Shown: positions 37,005 to 45,752 of the stretch, in pieces
Position numbering within the stretch: the first letter of the stretch is position 1
How the letters are laid out: each line of letters begins with the position of its first letter
Assembly: GCA_050331455.1 (NCBI GenBank)
Contig: JBHJGV010000004.1
Span: 124,001 to 188,000 of the forward strand
From: CAYUYV01 sp050331455
GTDB taxonomy: Bacteria > Pseudomonadota > Alphaproteobacteria > JAJFIK01
Direction: 5' to 3'
Length of the DNA: 64,000 nt
Position numbers and translations under genes: made by a program
The notes under the pieces: generated by a model
Told to the model about the DNA's origin: nothing
Seen by the model: only the letters and a program-made list of their open reading frames with translations
Databases searched by the model: none

Positions 37005-37679
37005 TCAAGCGGTGGTGTTGACGCTGCCGCCAGGTTGCGGTGCCTCCGGCTGGGCCGGTGCAGCCTCCGCCTGCCCGCCAGAGCCTTCAGGTCCGGCCCC
37101 TGCGGCCGGCGGCTCGCCACCCGCATCGGCGGGCGCGTCCACGTCTTTGGCCACGGTCACCATGGCGGGGCGCAGCAGGCGGTCTTCCATGACATAGCCA
37201 ACCTGGAACACCTCCACGACGGTGCCGTTGGGTTGACCGGTGCCCGGCACTTCGGCGACGGCCTGGTGCTTGTTGGGATCGAATTTCTCGCCGCGAGAGT
37301 CCACCCGGCGGATGCCATAGCGCTGGAAGCAGGCCAGCAACTCTTTTTCGGTCATCTCGACGCCGGTCAGGAGGTTTTTCACCATATCGGAAGCGTTGTC
37401 CCGCTCCTCCTGGGAGATCGTTTCCAGGGCACGGCGCAGATTGTCGGACACGGACAGCAGGTCCCGCGCAAATTTGGTCATGCCGAATTTGGACGCTTCC
37501 TGCTTGTCCTTTTCCGCGCGCCGACGGGTGTTCTCCGCATCGGCCATGGCGCGCAGCAGCTTGTCGCGCAGCTCGGCGATCTGTTCTTCGGGAGACTGAT
37601 TGGGATTGACCGCGCCTGGCTGGGCCTTCGGCTCCGCATCCGGACCGGTCTCAGGGTTCTGGGCGCGCTCATCGCTCAC
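37005..37679 (-). CDS. grpE: Nucleotide exchange factor GrpE
   Basis: Exchanges ADP for ATP on DnaK. The 224-residue protein has a long charged N-terminal coiled coil (EEQIAELRDKLLRAMADAEN), then the dimer region (SKFGMTKFARDLLSVSDNL) and the C-terminal beta domain signature GTVVEVFQVGYVMEDRLLRPAMV, quoted here by its parts. The Pro/Ala/Gly-rich tail of about 45 residues is longer than usual. The start is GTG 37679 after GGAGAG, because the upstream in-frame stretch belongs to the spacer and the 3' end of hrcA. It follows hrcA by 61 bp as the second gene of the operon. Confidence 0.96.
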   Translation of the reverse strand: MSDERAQNPETGPDAEPKAQPGAVNPNQSPEEQIAELRDKLLRAMADAENTRRRAEKDKQEASKFGMTKFARDLLSVSDNLRRALETISQEERDNASDMVKNLLTGVEMTEKELLACFQRYGIRRVDSRGEKFDPNKHQAVAEVPGTGQPNGTVVEVFQVGYVMEDRLLRPAMVTVAKDVDAPADAGGEPPAAGAGPEGSGGQAEAAPAQPEAPQPGGSVNTTA

Positions 37680-37740
37680 GCTGATCTCTCCATTGTTCTG
37701 AAAACGCTTTGTCGCAAGAGCATGTGGACCTGGACGCCTA

Positions 37741-38847
37741 TCACGACAAGAGGCGGCCGACCACCTTGGCGGTGTAGTCGACCATGGGGATGACCCGTGC
37801 ATAGTTGAGCCGCTTGGGCCCGACAATGCCGATGACGCCGACAATGCGCTGCTGACCGTCCCGGTAGGGACTGACGATCACCGAGGACCCGGACAAGCTG
37901 AACAATTTGTTTTCCGATCCGATGAAAATGCGCACGCCCTCGCCCCGCTCGGCGAGTTCCAAGAGGCGCACCACATCCTGTTCCCGTTCCAGATCGTCGA
38001 AGAGCTGGCGGACCCGCTCCAGGTCCTCCGCCGCGCTCAGATCCTCCAGCAGGTGGGACTGGCCGCGCACGATGAGATATTTGCCCGAGGCCCCTGCGGC
38101 ATCGGGCCCGGTCGGATCCGATGCCGCCGCATCGGGCGCGCCGTGGCCTGCCCCGGACCAAGTGGCCAATCCCGCTTCGATCACCCGGGCCGTCAGCGTG
38201 TCGAGTTCGGCCCGTTTGCTCGCCATATCGTTGACGATGCGGTCCCGCGCCTCGCCGAGAGTGCGGCCTCGCAACTGGGCGTTAAGATAGTTGGTGGCTT
38301 CGGAGAGGGCCGAGGCCGGCAGGCCCATGGGCGTATTGATCACCCGGTTTTCCACCTGGCCGTCTTCGCTGACCAGGACCACAAGGGCCTGGGTCGGCCC
38401 CAGCGGCACGAACTCGATATGTTTCAGGCCGGCATTGCGCTTGGGCGCCACCACGAGGCCCGCACAATGGCTAAGGCCCGACAGCAAGGTTGTGGCCTCG
38501 GTCAGCACCTCTTCCACATCCCGGCCCGAGCCGCCCACCCGGGCCTCGATGGACGCCCGCTCCTCGCCCGTCAGATCGCCCACCTCCAGAAGCCCGTCCA
38601 CGAACAGGCGCAGGCCCGTTTCCGTTGGCAGTCGACCCGCGCTGACATGGGGCGCGCACAACAAACCCAGGCTTTCCAGATCGGACATCACATTGCGAAT
38701 CGTGGCCGGCGAAAGCGCGATGGGCAGGCTGCGGCTCAAGGTCCGCGACCCCACGGGCTCGCCGGTGGCCAGATAGCTATCCACGATGGTGCGGAACACA
38801 TCGCGGGATCGCTGGTCCAGGTCGGACAGGGAAAAGGACTGGGTCAT
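37741..38847 (-). CDS. hrcA: Heat-inducible transcription repressor HrcA
   Basis: Repressor that binds CIRCE operators and is kept active by GroEL. The 368-residue protein has an N-terminal winged helix (SLDQRS-type start: FSLSDLDQRSRDVFRTIVD, then LSPATIRNVMSDLESLGLL), a central GAF-like dimer domain and the C-terminal IGVIGPKRLNYARVI-type motif (VGVIGIVGPKRLNYARVI). Its only visible target in the window is the CIRCE element upstream of groES. It leads a hrcA-grpE operon; a possible RpoH-type promoter lies 50-77 bp upstream, but no CIRCE was found there, so autoregulation is not indicated. Confidence 0.97.
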   Translation of the reverse strand: MTQSFSLSDLDQRSRDVFRTIVDSYLATGEPVGSRTLSRSLPIALSPATIRNVMSDLESLGLLCAPHVSAGRLPTETGLRLFVDGLLEVGDLTGEERASIEARVGGSGRDVEEVLTEATTLLSGLSHCAGLVVAPKRNAGLKHIEFVPLGPTQALVVLVSEDGQVENRVINTPMGLPASALSEATNYLNAQLRGRTLGEARDRIVNDMASKRAELDTLTARVIEAGLATWSGAGHGAPDAAASDPTGPDAAGASGKYLIVRGQSHLLEDLSAAEDLERVRQLFDDLEREQDVVRLLELAERGEGVRIFIGSENKLFSLSGSSVIVSPYRDGQQRIVGVIGIVGPKRLNYARVIPMVDYTAKVVGRLLS

Positions 38848-38896
38848 TGGTTTGGAGAATGCTGCATCTCGGTAAGGACACCGTTTCTATGGGAGG

Positions 38897-38924
38897 AATG
38901 GGTTCAGATCGGATCCATCTCAAG
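38897..38924 (-). promoter_or_regulatory. Putative RpoH-type promoter of hrcA-grpE
   Basis: On the minus strand CTTGAG (38919-38924) and CCCATT (38897-38902) are 16 bp apart, similar to sigma-32 promoters. It touches the end of the upstream thioesterase gene. Confidence 0.4.
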
Positions 38925-38925
38925 G

Positions 38926-39357
38926 TCAGCCCGTGAGATTGCGGAAGGTGGCACTGGCGCGGGCCACAACGGTCTCGTCGGCCGTGACAATGGCATCGAC
39001 GAAGCCCATGGACCGGCCGGCCCGGATCAGGCGCGGCATAACGGTCATCCATGCCCCAATCGGCGCGGTTGCCACATAGTCCACCGAAAGGCTCAGCGTG
39101 ACCACGCTGCCTTTGGTGTCCAGGTTCAGGCCATAGGTCAGTCCCATCGCATTGTCGCACAGGGACGCCATCACACCGCCGTGGAGAAAGCCACGAGCGT
39201 TGCAATGGGCCTCGGCAATGCGAAGCCCGATCTCCAGCACCCCATCCTTCTGCCGGGAGAACAGCGGCTCCCAAGGGTCCGTCACCGGGCTTTTGCGAAA
39301 ATGGGGCTCAAATCCTTCGGGGACGATCGTGTCCGTCATGATCACCTTCACCGACAT
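38926..39357 (-). CDS. PaaI-type hotdog-fold thioesterase
   Basis: A 143-residue single hotdog domain. The helix signature AHCNARGFLHGGVMASLCDN contains the HGG motif and the Asp/Asn expected at the PaaI/YbgC active site. Such enzymes hydrolyse acyl- or phenylacyl-CoA esters in the cytoplasm; the substrate is unknown. ATG 39357 is used; ATG 39339 is an in-frame alternative that would shorten it by six residues. It sits between hrcA (same strand, 78 bp) and rph (divergent), a position where many alphaproteobacteria have no gene. Confidence 0.88.
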   Translation of the reverse strand: MSVKVIMTDTIVPEGFEPHFRKSPVTDPWEPLFSRQKDGVLEIGLRIAEAHCNARGFLHGGVMASLCDNAMGLTYGLNLDTKGSVVTLSLSVDYVATAPIGAWMTVMPRLIRAGRSMGFVDAIVTADETVVARASATFRNLTG

Positions 39358-39510
39358 GCGCCATGGGTTTCATCTGGTCCCTCTTCTTTTAGCACGGCGC
39401 ACGGCCTGCCCCTGACGGCCTTTGACCCCGGCCGGCGGAGCGACTAGAACACCGATCCCATTCGTGTGGATCCGGCGGGGGCCGGTCCGCCCATTCCACG
39501 GAGGTCACCC

Positions 39511-40266
39511 ATGCGTCCTTCAGGCCGCGCCCTTGACGCCATGCGGGCCGTCAGTTTCGAGCCGGGCTTTGCCAAGCATGCCGAAGGCTCCTGTCTTGTG
39601 CGCTTCGGGGACACCCATGTGCTGTGCACCGCCACGGTCGAGGACCGCGTGCCGCCCTGGCTGAAAAACGGCGGCAAAGGCTGGGTTACGGCCGAATATG
39701 GCATGCTGCCCCGCTCCACGGGCGAGCGCTCCCAGCGCGAGGCCGCCCGCGGAAAACAGTCCGGACGCACCCAGGAAATCCAGCGCCTGATCGGCCGCTC
39801 CCTGCGGGCCGTGACCGATCTCGTGCGCCTCGGCGAGCGCCAGATCACCATCGACTGCGACGTGCTGCAGGCTGACGGCGGCACGCGGACAGCCTCAGTG
39901 ACCGGCGCCTGGATCGCCCTGCGCCAGGCGCTTCAGTGGATGTATGAGCGCGAGATGATCAACAATATTCCGCTCAAGGATCAGGTGACGGCGGTGTCCT
40001 GCGGCCTCTATCGGGGCATGGGGGTCCTGGACCTCGACTATGCCGAGGACTCGGAGGCCGAAACGGACGCCAATTTCGTGCTGACCGGCAAGGGCGGTAT
40101 CGTCGAAATTCAGGCCACGGCGGAAACGGACCCCATGACCGCCGAGCAGTATGAAGGGCTGATGGTCCTGGCCCGTAAGGGCTGCGGTGAGCTGGCGGTC
40201 CTGCAACAAAAGGCGCTGGGCCTCGCGCCGGCTGCCGCTCCGGCCGCGGCGGCACCGGGCGCGTAA
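39511..40266 (+). CDS. rph: Ribonuclease PH
   Basis: Phosphorolytic 3'-5' exoribonuclease that trims tRNA precursors. The 251-residue protein starts MRPSGRA and has the family motifs EGSCLVRFGDTHVLCTA, YGMLPRSTGERSQREA, GRTQEIQRLIGRSLRA and DCDVLQADGGTRTASVTGA. A short Ala/Pro tail extends the C-terminus. The start follows CGGAGG. rdgB begins 38 bp downstream and hemW overlaps rdgB, giving a compact rph-rdgB-hemW operon as in many alphaproteobacteria. Confidence 0.97.
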   Translation: MRPSGRALDAMRAVSFEPGFAKHAEGSCLVRFGDTHVLCTATVEDRVPPWLKNGGKGWVTAEYGMLPRSTGERSQREAARGKQSGRTQEIQRLIGRSLRAVTDLVRLGERQITIDCDVLQADGGTRTASVTGAWIALRQALQWMYEREMINNIPLKDQVTAVSCGLYRGMGVLDLDYAEDSEAETDANFVLTGKGGIVEIQATAETDPMTAEQYEGLMVLARKGCGELAVLQQKALGLAPAAAPAAAAPGA

Positions 40267-40304
40267 GCGACGCGCACAGACGACCCATTCAAGGGGACCA
40301 ACCC

Positions 40305-40931
40305 ATGACGCAAGCGCGCGCACACCGCCGGTTCCAGGGCCAACGTCTCGTGCTCGCGACGCACAATCCGGGCAAGGTTGTGGAGATCGGCGACCTGTTG
40401 CGCCCCTTTGGACTTGAGGTCGTGTCCGCGGGCGATTTGGGGCTTCCGGAACCGGAAGAAACCGGCACCACCTTCCAGGCCAATGCGGCGTTGAAGGCCC
40501 ACGCCGCGGCCCAGGCTGCCGACTGTCCGGCCCTGGCCGACGACTCGGGCCTCAGCGTCGCCGCCTTGGACGGTGCGCCGGGCATTTATTCGGCCCGTTG
40601 GGCCGGGCCGGAAAAGGATTTCGTTGCCGCCATGGCCCGGGTACAGGCCGAACTGGGGCAGCGGGCCACGGCCGGCAACACGGACCGGTCCGCCGAGTTC
40701 GTCTGCGCCCTGACCCTGGCTTGGCCGGACGGCCATGCGGAGACCTTCGAAGGACGGATCGGCGGCACGCTGGTCTGGCCGCCCCGGGGCACGCGCGGGT
40801 TCGGGTATGATTCCATGTTTCAAGCTCAAGGCCAGGACATCACCTTTGGCGAGATGGATCCCGATGCCAAGCACGCCATGAGCCACCGGGCCGTGGCCTT
40901 CCGGAAATTGATTGATGCCTGTTTCCGCTGA
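40305..40931 (+). CDS. rdgB: XTP/dITP diphosphatase (non-canonical purine NTP pyrophosphatase)
   Basis: Cleans the nucleotide pool by hydrolysing dITP, XTP and related triphosphates to monophosphates. The 208-residue protein carries the Ham1 signatures LVLATHNPGKVVEI, TTFQANAALKAHAAA, ALADDSGLSVAALDGAPGIYSARWAG (read in parts) and the end motif GFGYDSMFQAQG with MDPDAKHAMSHRA. It is the middle gene of rph-rdgB-hemW; its last 17 bases overlap the start of hemW. Confidence 0.96.
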   Translation: MTQARAHRRFQGQRLVLATHNPGKVVEIGDLLRPFGLEVVSAGDLGLPEPEETGTTFQANAALKAHAAAQAADCPALADDSGLSVAALDGAPGIYSARWAGPEKDFVAAMARVQAELGQRATAGNTDRSAEFVCALTLAWPDGHAETFEGRIGGTLVWPPRGTRGFGYDSMFQAQGQDITFGEMDPDAKHAMSHRAVAFRKLIDACFR

Positions 40932-42081
40932 CGCCGGGACCGGGGCCGACGGCGGCTTTGGGCTCTATGTGCATTGGCCCTTCTGCGCCGCGAAATGCCC
41001 CTATTGCGATTTCAATTCCCACGTCCGCCGCGGCCTCGAGGGCGAGCCCTATGGTTCGGCCCTGGTGCGGGAGATGGAACACATGCGGGCCCGTACCGGC
41101 CCGCGCCGCCTGGACAGCGTGTTTTTCGGCGGCGGGACCCCATCCCTCATGGCGCCGCGCCTCGTTACGGATGTGATCGACGCGGCCGAGCGGCTCTGGG
41201 GCCTGCATGATGGTGCGGAGATCACTTTGGAGGCCAACCCAACCAGTACGGATGCGGAGCGCTTCGCCGGGTACCGCACGGCCGGAGTCAACCGGGTGTC
41301 GATCGGCGTCCAGGCCCTGAACGATACGGATCTGAAAGTCTTGGGGCGCCTGCACAGCGTGGACGAGGCCCGCGCCGCCATCGAGACGGCCCGCGCCGCC
41401 TTCCCCCGCCTGTCCTTCGACCTGATCTATGCCCGGCCCGGCCAGAGCGTTGCCGGGTGGTCCGAAGAACTGCGCCAAGCCATTGATCTCGCTGCGGATC
41501 ACCTCTCCCTTTACCAGCTCACCATCGAGCCCGGCACGCCGTTTTACGACCTGCACGCCCGCGGTCACCTCAAGACGCCGGATGATGATCTGGCAGCGGA
41601 TCTTTACGAGGCGACGGGCGAGATCTGCCGGGCCGCCGGCCTTGACGCCTATGAGGTCTCGAACCATGCCCGGTCCGGTGCCGAGAGCCGCCACAATCTC
41701 GTCTATTGGCGCTATGGGGACTATGTGGGCGTGGGCCCCGGCGCCCATGGCCGGATCACGCTGGAAGGTGGGCGCGTCGCCACCGAGACCATCCGCTCGC
41801 CCGAAGCCTGGCGCAGCGCCGTGGAGGCGGACGGACACGGCGTGACGACAGTGGACGCGCTTTCAGCGACAGACCAGGCATCGGAGTATCTGGTCATGGG
41901 TCTGCGCCTCAGGGAGGGCATTTCCCTGAGCCGGTTTGCCCGGCTCGCAGGCCGACCCATGGACGAGAAAACCCTTGAAGACCTGGTGGCCGATGACCTC
42001 GTAGCGGTGGCCAGGGACCGGCTGACCGTCACCGGACGGGGGCGCCCGGTCCTCAATGCGGTTATTGCCGCCCTCGCCTGA
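40915..42081 (+). CDS. hemW: Radical SAM heme chaperone HemW
   Basis: A 388-residue radical-SAM protein. The [4Fe-4S]/SAM cysteines are Cys24, Cys28 and Cys31 in HWPFCAAKCPYCDF, followed by the glycine motif VFFGGGTPSLM. HemW resembles coproporphyrinogen dehydrogenase HemN but acts as a heme-insertion chaperone; the short N-terminus before the cysteines favours HemW. The end has the HemN C-terminal domain (EYLVMGLRLREGISLSRF). ATG 40915 overlaps rdgB by 17 bp, implying translational coupling. Confidence 0.94.
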   Translation: MPVSADAGTGADGGFGLYVHWPFCAAKCPYCDFNSHVRRGLEGEPYGSALVREMEHMRARTGPRRLDSVFFGGGTPSLMAPRLVTDVIDAAERLWGLHDGAEITLEANPTSTDAERFAGYRTAGVNRVSIGVQALNDTDLKVLGRLHSVDEARAAIETARAAFPRLSFDLIYARPGQSVAGWSEELRQAIDLAADHLSLYQLTIEPGTPFYDLHARGHLKTPDDDLAADLYEATGEICRAAGLDAYEVSNHARSGAESRHNLVYWRYGDYVGVGPGAHGRITLEGGRVATETIRSPEAWRSAVEADGHGVTTVDALSATDQASEYLVMGLRLREGISLSRFARLAGRPMDEKTLEDLVADDLVAVARDRLTVTGRGRPVLNAVIAALA

Positions 42082-42117
42082 CTTTGCCGCCAACGGAACC
42101 CTCTTGGGTCTGCCCAG

Positions 42118-43494
42118 TCACATCCAGGAGCGGGCCTTCACGTCGTGGCGTTCGGCCAACACCCGCCGCATATCGGCGATGAACACCTGGCGGATGCCAT
42201 GGGGGCAGCCCTTGAAGACGACATGGTCGCCGGTCCGGTCCCAAACGGGATGGGACGGATGGAACGAGGCACCGGACCGGGTTGTGCCGGCCCCCATCCG
42301 CATGCGAACGACCTGGTGATCGACGCCGCGTTTGAGATCCACAAGGCGAATGAGACCGGTGCCGTCCCCGGTCGACAGGCTGTCGTCCGGGTCCGAGTCC
42401 GCCAGCAACACCCGGTCATCCGGCCCCAGGGTCGGGCGGCCGGATCCGATCAGGTCGGGCGCCAGAAACCGCCGCTGGGCACCGTCGAACCGCACGCTTG
42501 TGAAGCGTGGCACACTGAGCCTCGACTGATATGCCGGGTCGATCCCGATCCGATCCCGGACCAGGCGGGAGGATGCGCCCAGAAATCCGTCCAGCGCACG
42601 CAACACGGGATCGCCGCGTCGGGACAGACTGGTTGTCACGATGTGCTCGCCGTCCCGGGCCCAAGCGGCAAAGCCGTTTCCGCCGGGCCAGTGCCGCGCA
42701 TCCAGAGCCACGCGGATGTTCCGGCCGTCGGTATCGAACGTCACGAGAACGGGATCGTCCGGGACTGCGCGCGGCCCGGATGGCAGCCAGCGCATGACGA
42801 ACAGAATGCGGGTCTGCTGGGGGTTCCATTGGGCGTGCGCACCATAAAATCCGCCGGCCTTGCCTCGGTATCGCGCAAACACGTCCGGTGCAGCCGAGGC
42901 GACATCGGCGAAGGAGACCAGCACGCCCGTCCGGCCGGTCTGATGATCCGTGCCGAACACACCATCCTCGGCGCTGGCGCCGTCCTGGCGCAGACCCTCA
43001 AGCTTGGGCACCACAACGCCGTGCCCCGGTTGAACCAGGGTCATGCGCCGCAGACAGGGGGTAATGCTGTAGCGCCCGTCTGGCGAGACCATATAGACCG
43101 GGCCGTCGAGTCGCACGGACCGATCGATCAGGGGATCGACATGGAGGCCGAAGGGCATCCATGTCTTCAGGTCCATATCGTTGAAAAACAGGTCCCGATC
43201 ACTGGCGCCCCATTGGACCTGCGCACCCAGATCCTGGTCCCAGGCTGCCGTGATGGCCCGGAAGACTCGCTCACCGGTCTCCAGATCGATGACATCGACG
43301 GCCGCCTTGGTGCCCGGCGCCGGCCGGCGCCATTGGAACGGCAGGGTGGTCACGGCAAGATAGCGCCCGGAAGGACTGGTCGGGCAGGTGTCGAAAAAGC
43401 GATGGACCGCGGGCTCGCGGTGGGGCGTGACCCGGTAGACGGGCACGGTTGGATCATAGTCCGCATAAAGATTGGCCGCGCGAAACAACTGCAT
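42118..43494 (-). CDS. Predicted beta-propeller protein (TolB/WD40-like), unknown function
   Basis: A 458-residue protein with regularly spaced blade-like strands: SPSGRYLAVTTL, SPDGRYSITP, WNPQQTRILFVM, ARDGEHIVTTS, GPDDRVLLADSD and DRTGDHVVFKG. This pattern fits a six- or seven-bladed propeller of the TolB/oligogalacturonate-lyase-like type. No signal peptide is evident, so it is probably cytoplasmic. The ATG at 43494 follows GGGGA; ATG 43521 is an in-frame alternative. It converges with hemW, with 36 bp between the stop codons. No polysaccharide-utilisation genes are nearby to suggest a substrate. Confidence 0.7.
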   Translation of the reverse strand: MQLFRAANLYADYDPTVPVYRVTPHREPAVHRFFDTCPTSPSGRYLAVTTLPFQWRRPAPGTKAAVDVIDLETGERVFRAITAAWDQDLGAQVQWGASDRDLFFNDMDLKTWMPFGLHVDPLIDRSVRLDGPVYMVSPDGRYSITPCLRRMTLVQPGHGVVVPKLEGLRQDGASAEDGVFGTDHQTGRTGVLVSFADVASAAPDVFARYRGKAGGFYGAHAQWNPQQTRILFVMRWLPSGPRAVPDDPVLVTFDTDGRNIRVALDARHWPGGNGFAAWARDGEHIVTTSLSRRGDPVLRALDGFLGASSRLVRDRIGIDPAYQSRLSVPRFTSVRFDGAQRRFLAPDLIGSGRPTLGPDDRVLLADSDPDDSLSTGDGTGLIRLVDLKRGVDHQVVRMRMGAGTTRSGASFHPSHPVWDRTGDHVVFKGCPHGIRQVFIADMRRVLAERHDVKARSWM

Positions 43495-43795
43495 GGCATC
43501 CCCGTGACCGGGTGTGCCCATGGTCCCAAGCCGCAGGACTGCACGCTCATGTGCGGCATTTGAGCCGACGGGCCGTCAAGAACAGGAATTGTCCCTTCGA
43601 CATGTTTCCTTGCACATGTCCTGAACGTTTCGTGAAAAACTGAGGCGAACCATTGAACCGACGACCGAGAAGGCGGTCGCCAAAAGCCCTGCATTCCGAA
43701 ACGCATAAATTTGTTTTTTCGCAGAAAGGTATAACGCCCGCGCCCAATTGCGCATTACCATTTCGACATCCGGATCCAAGAGGACTGCATCGCCC

Positions 43796-44122
43796 ATGAC
43801 CTCACAGCAATTCATTCGGTTTCTGGTGGGCCATGCTCTGCTCGGCTTCGCCATCGCCGTCGTATTCATCGGCATGTTGCTGATTTCGGACGCCGCCAAT
43901 CTTCGCACACTGACCTTCAAGTCCGATATCGGCCTGCTGGCCCTCGGCATCCTCACATTGCTCATGGGACAGACTTTCGCCAGCGTTCAGATGGGTGTCG
44001 CCCTTTGGCTGGCTGCGCGCGAGGACAAGGTCGACGGGCCAGGCGGCGGCACCCGCCTGCCCGCCGGCCTGGACCACTGGCTCATGGAACCGGCCCGGGC
44101 CAGTGTCCGCTCCCGGCGCTAG
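43796..44122 (+). CDS. Small two-helix membrane protein, unknown function
   Basis: A 108-residue protein with two transmembrane segments (about residues 10-32 and 43-72) and a polar C-terminal tail rich in Gly and Pro. It resembles unnamed short membrane proteins common in alphaproteobacteria; no function can be assigned. The ATG at 43796 is preceded by AAGAGGA; an in-frame start at 43748 would add 16 polar residues. It ends 12 bp before the convergent SDR gene. Confidence 0.65.
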   Translation: MTSQQFIRFLVGHALLGFAIAVVFIGMLLISDAANLRTLTFKSDIGLLALGILTLLMGQTFASVQMGVALWLAAREDKVDGPGGGTRLPAGLDHWLMEPARASVRSRR

Positions 44123-44134
44123 TGGTTCGGCCGT

Positions 44135-45169
44135 TCAGCCGACATTATGGACGGCCTTGATCCACGGTCCGTAGGCGGAGTCGCCGAGAAGGCTGACCTG
44201 GGTTTGCGCACAGACCTTGTTGATGGGCTCCTGGGGGCGATAGGCCGGGTGTACCGCGCGGCGCAGCGGGCGCTGACCGTGGGGCATCGCAATGATGTCG
44301 GCAATGGCCCGCGGCACATCCATCGGGTCCGTCGTTCCGCCGCCGGAGCGCTGGCCCAGCCCCGCGGTGAGGTCCGGGTAAGCCTCCAGAAGCGCAGGAT
44401 CCAGCCGATCCTTGAGCGCGAGCGCATTTGTATTGCTGTTGCGCCAGATATTGGTGGGATAGCCGCCGGGCTGAATGATGGTCACCTCGATGCCGTGGGG
44501 AACGAGTTCGTAGGCCAATTGTTCACTCATGGCCTCAAGGGCGAATTTGGTCGCCGAATACTGGCCAAAGCCCGGGATCATGACCCGCCCCAACTGGGAC
44601 GAGATTTGAAAAATCTGTCCTTTCTTCGCGGCCCGCATGGCCGGCAGAACCGCCCGCGCCATGCGGTGACAGCCCATCACATTGGTCTCGAAGATCAGAT
44701 TGGTGGCGGCCATGTCCTGGATCTCCACAGGACCCGGTACGGAAACACCCGCATTGTTCACCAGGACGTCCAAGGTGCCGCCGGTGGCCTTGAGCGCGGT
44801 CTCGACGCCCGCCGCCACCTGATCGTCAGACAAGACATCGATCTCGATAACCTCGATTGCGAGCTTTTCCTCGGAGGCCAGATCGCGCAGCGCTTGCGCT
44901 TCCGGGCGGGGCAGATTGCGCATCGTCGCGAAGACCCGCGCGCCCTGGCGGGCATAGTATTCCGCGCCGAGCCGGCCGAAGCCGGACGAGGTTCCGGTGA
45001 TCAGGATCGACAGGCCCGACAGATCCGGCGCTTTGGCCGCGTCTGAAGATGCGGCATTCGCGGTCTCCTCGGTCGCAAAGGCCGGTCCCGCAGCCGCAAG
45101 GCTTGCCGCCCCCGCCATCAGCGCCCGGCGCGACACGGCGGGCTTGTTCTGGTTCGTGCGTTCATTCAT
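44135..45169 (-). CDS. Short-chain dehydrogenase/reductase with a Tat signal
   Basis: A 344-residue SDR. Residues 1-35 look like a twin-arginine leader (VSRRALMAGAASLAAAGPAFA), which would export a folded, cofactor-loaded enzyme. The catalytic domain is complete: GTSSGFGR nucleotide loop, NNAGVSVPG, the Ser in QISSQLGR and YSATK. The substrate is unknown. Most SDRs are cytoplasmic, so the leader is unusual; start codon misassignment is unlikely because the leader is well formed and in frame. It lies between two small membrane-protein genes with no obvious pathway partner. Confidence 0.88.
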   Translation of the reverse strand: MNERTNQNKPAVSRRALMAGAASLAAAGPAFATEETANAASSDAAKAPDLSGLSILITGTSSGFGRLGAEYYARQGARVFATMRNLPRPEAQALRDLASEEKLAIEVIEIDVLSDDQVAAGVETALKATGGTLDVLVNNAGVSVPGPVEIQDMAATNLIFETNVMGCHRMARAVLPAMRAAKKGQIFQISSQLGRVMIPGFGQYSATKFALEAMSEQLAYELVPHGIEVTIIQPGGYPTNIWRNSNTNALALKDRLDPALLEAYPDLTAGLGQRSGGGTTDPMDVPRAIADIIAMPHGQRPLRRAVHPAYRPQEPINKVCAQTQVSLLGDSAYGPWIKAVHNVG

Positions 45170-45255
45170 TGGACGTCCTCCCTGTTGGGGCAGCCGACCG
45201 GACGGCTCGGCCTCCCCGCATCATACATGAGCCTGGATGCGCGGGTCTACGAGGC

Positions 45256-45678
45256 TCAGTCGGGGCGGGTGACGATGAAGGTCCCGATACCGATCATGGC
45301 GACCGCCATGATCACGGCGGTGGCCGGAATGGGGTCGGTCACGGTCCAGAAAATGCCATAGCTGGCTGCCAGGGCAATCACGGCCAGGACCTTGGCCCGG
45401 CGCGGTATGGCGCCGCGCTCTCGCCAGGCCGTCAGAACGGGCCCGAAACGCGGATGGGTGATCAGCCAGTGCTCCAGGCGCGGCGAGGCGCGGGTGAAAC
45501 AGGCGGCCGCGAGGATCAAAAACGGCGTAGTCGGCAAAAGCGGCAAAACAACGCCGGCGGCCGCGAGACCGACAAACACCCAGCCCGCCGCGGCGAACAG
45601 CGCCCGGGCCAAGGGACCACGGCGCGGCGCAGGGTCCGTTTTCGAGTCCTCGTGGGGCCGGTCTTGGCCATCGTCCAT
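45256..45678 (-). CDS. YbaN/DUF454 family membrane protein
   Basis: A 140-residue protein with a charged N-terminus and three to four hydrophobic segments. GWVFVGLAAAGVVLPLLPTT followed by PFLILAAACFTR is the DUF454 signature, and HPRFGPVLTAWRERGAIPRR is the typical loop. Function unknown. ATG 45678 follows GGGAGGAA; an upstream ATG at 45699 is in frame. It is divergent from the NnrU-like gene with a 74-bp spacer. Confidence 0.9.
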   Translation of the reverse strand: MDDGQDRPHEDSKTDPAPRRGPLARALFAAAGWVFVGLAAAGVVLPLLPTTPFLILAAACFTRASPRLEHWLITHPRFGPVLTAWRERGAIPRRAKVLAVIALAASYGIFWTVTDPIPATAVIMAVAMIGIGTFIVTRPD

Positions 45679-45752
45679 GGGGCTTCCTCCCGACCGCAAT
45701 TCGCGTCACACCTATCCCATTCCTGGGCGCGACACGACGGAAGGATCGTGAC

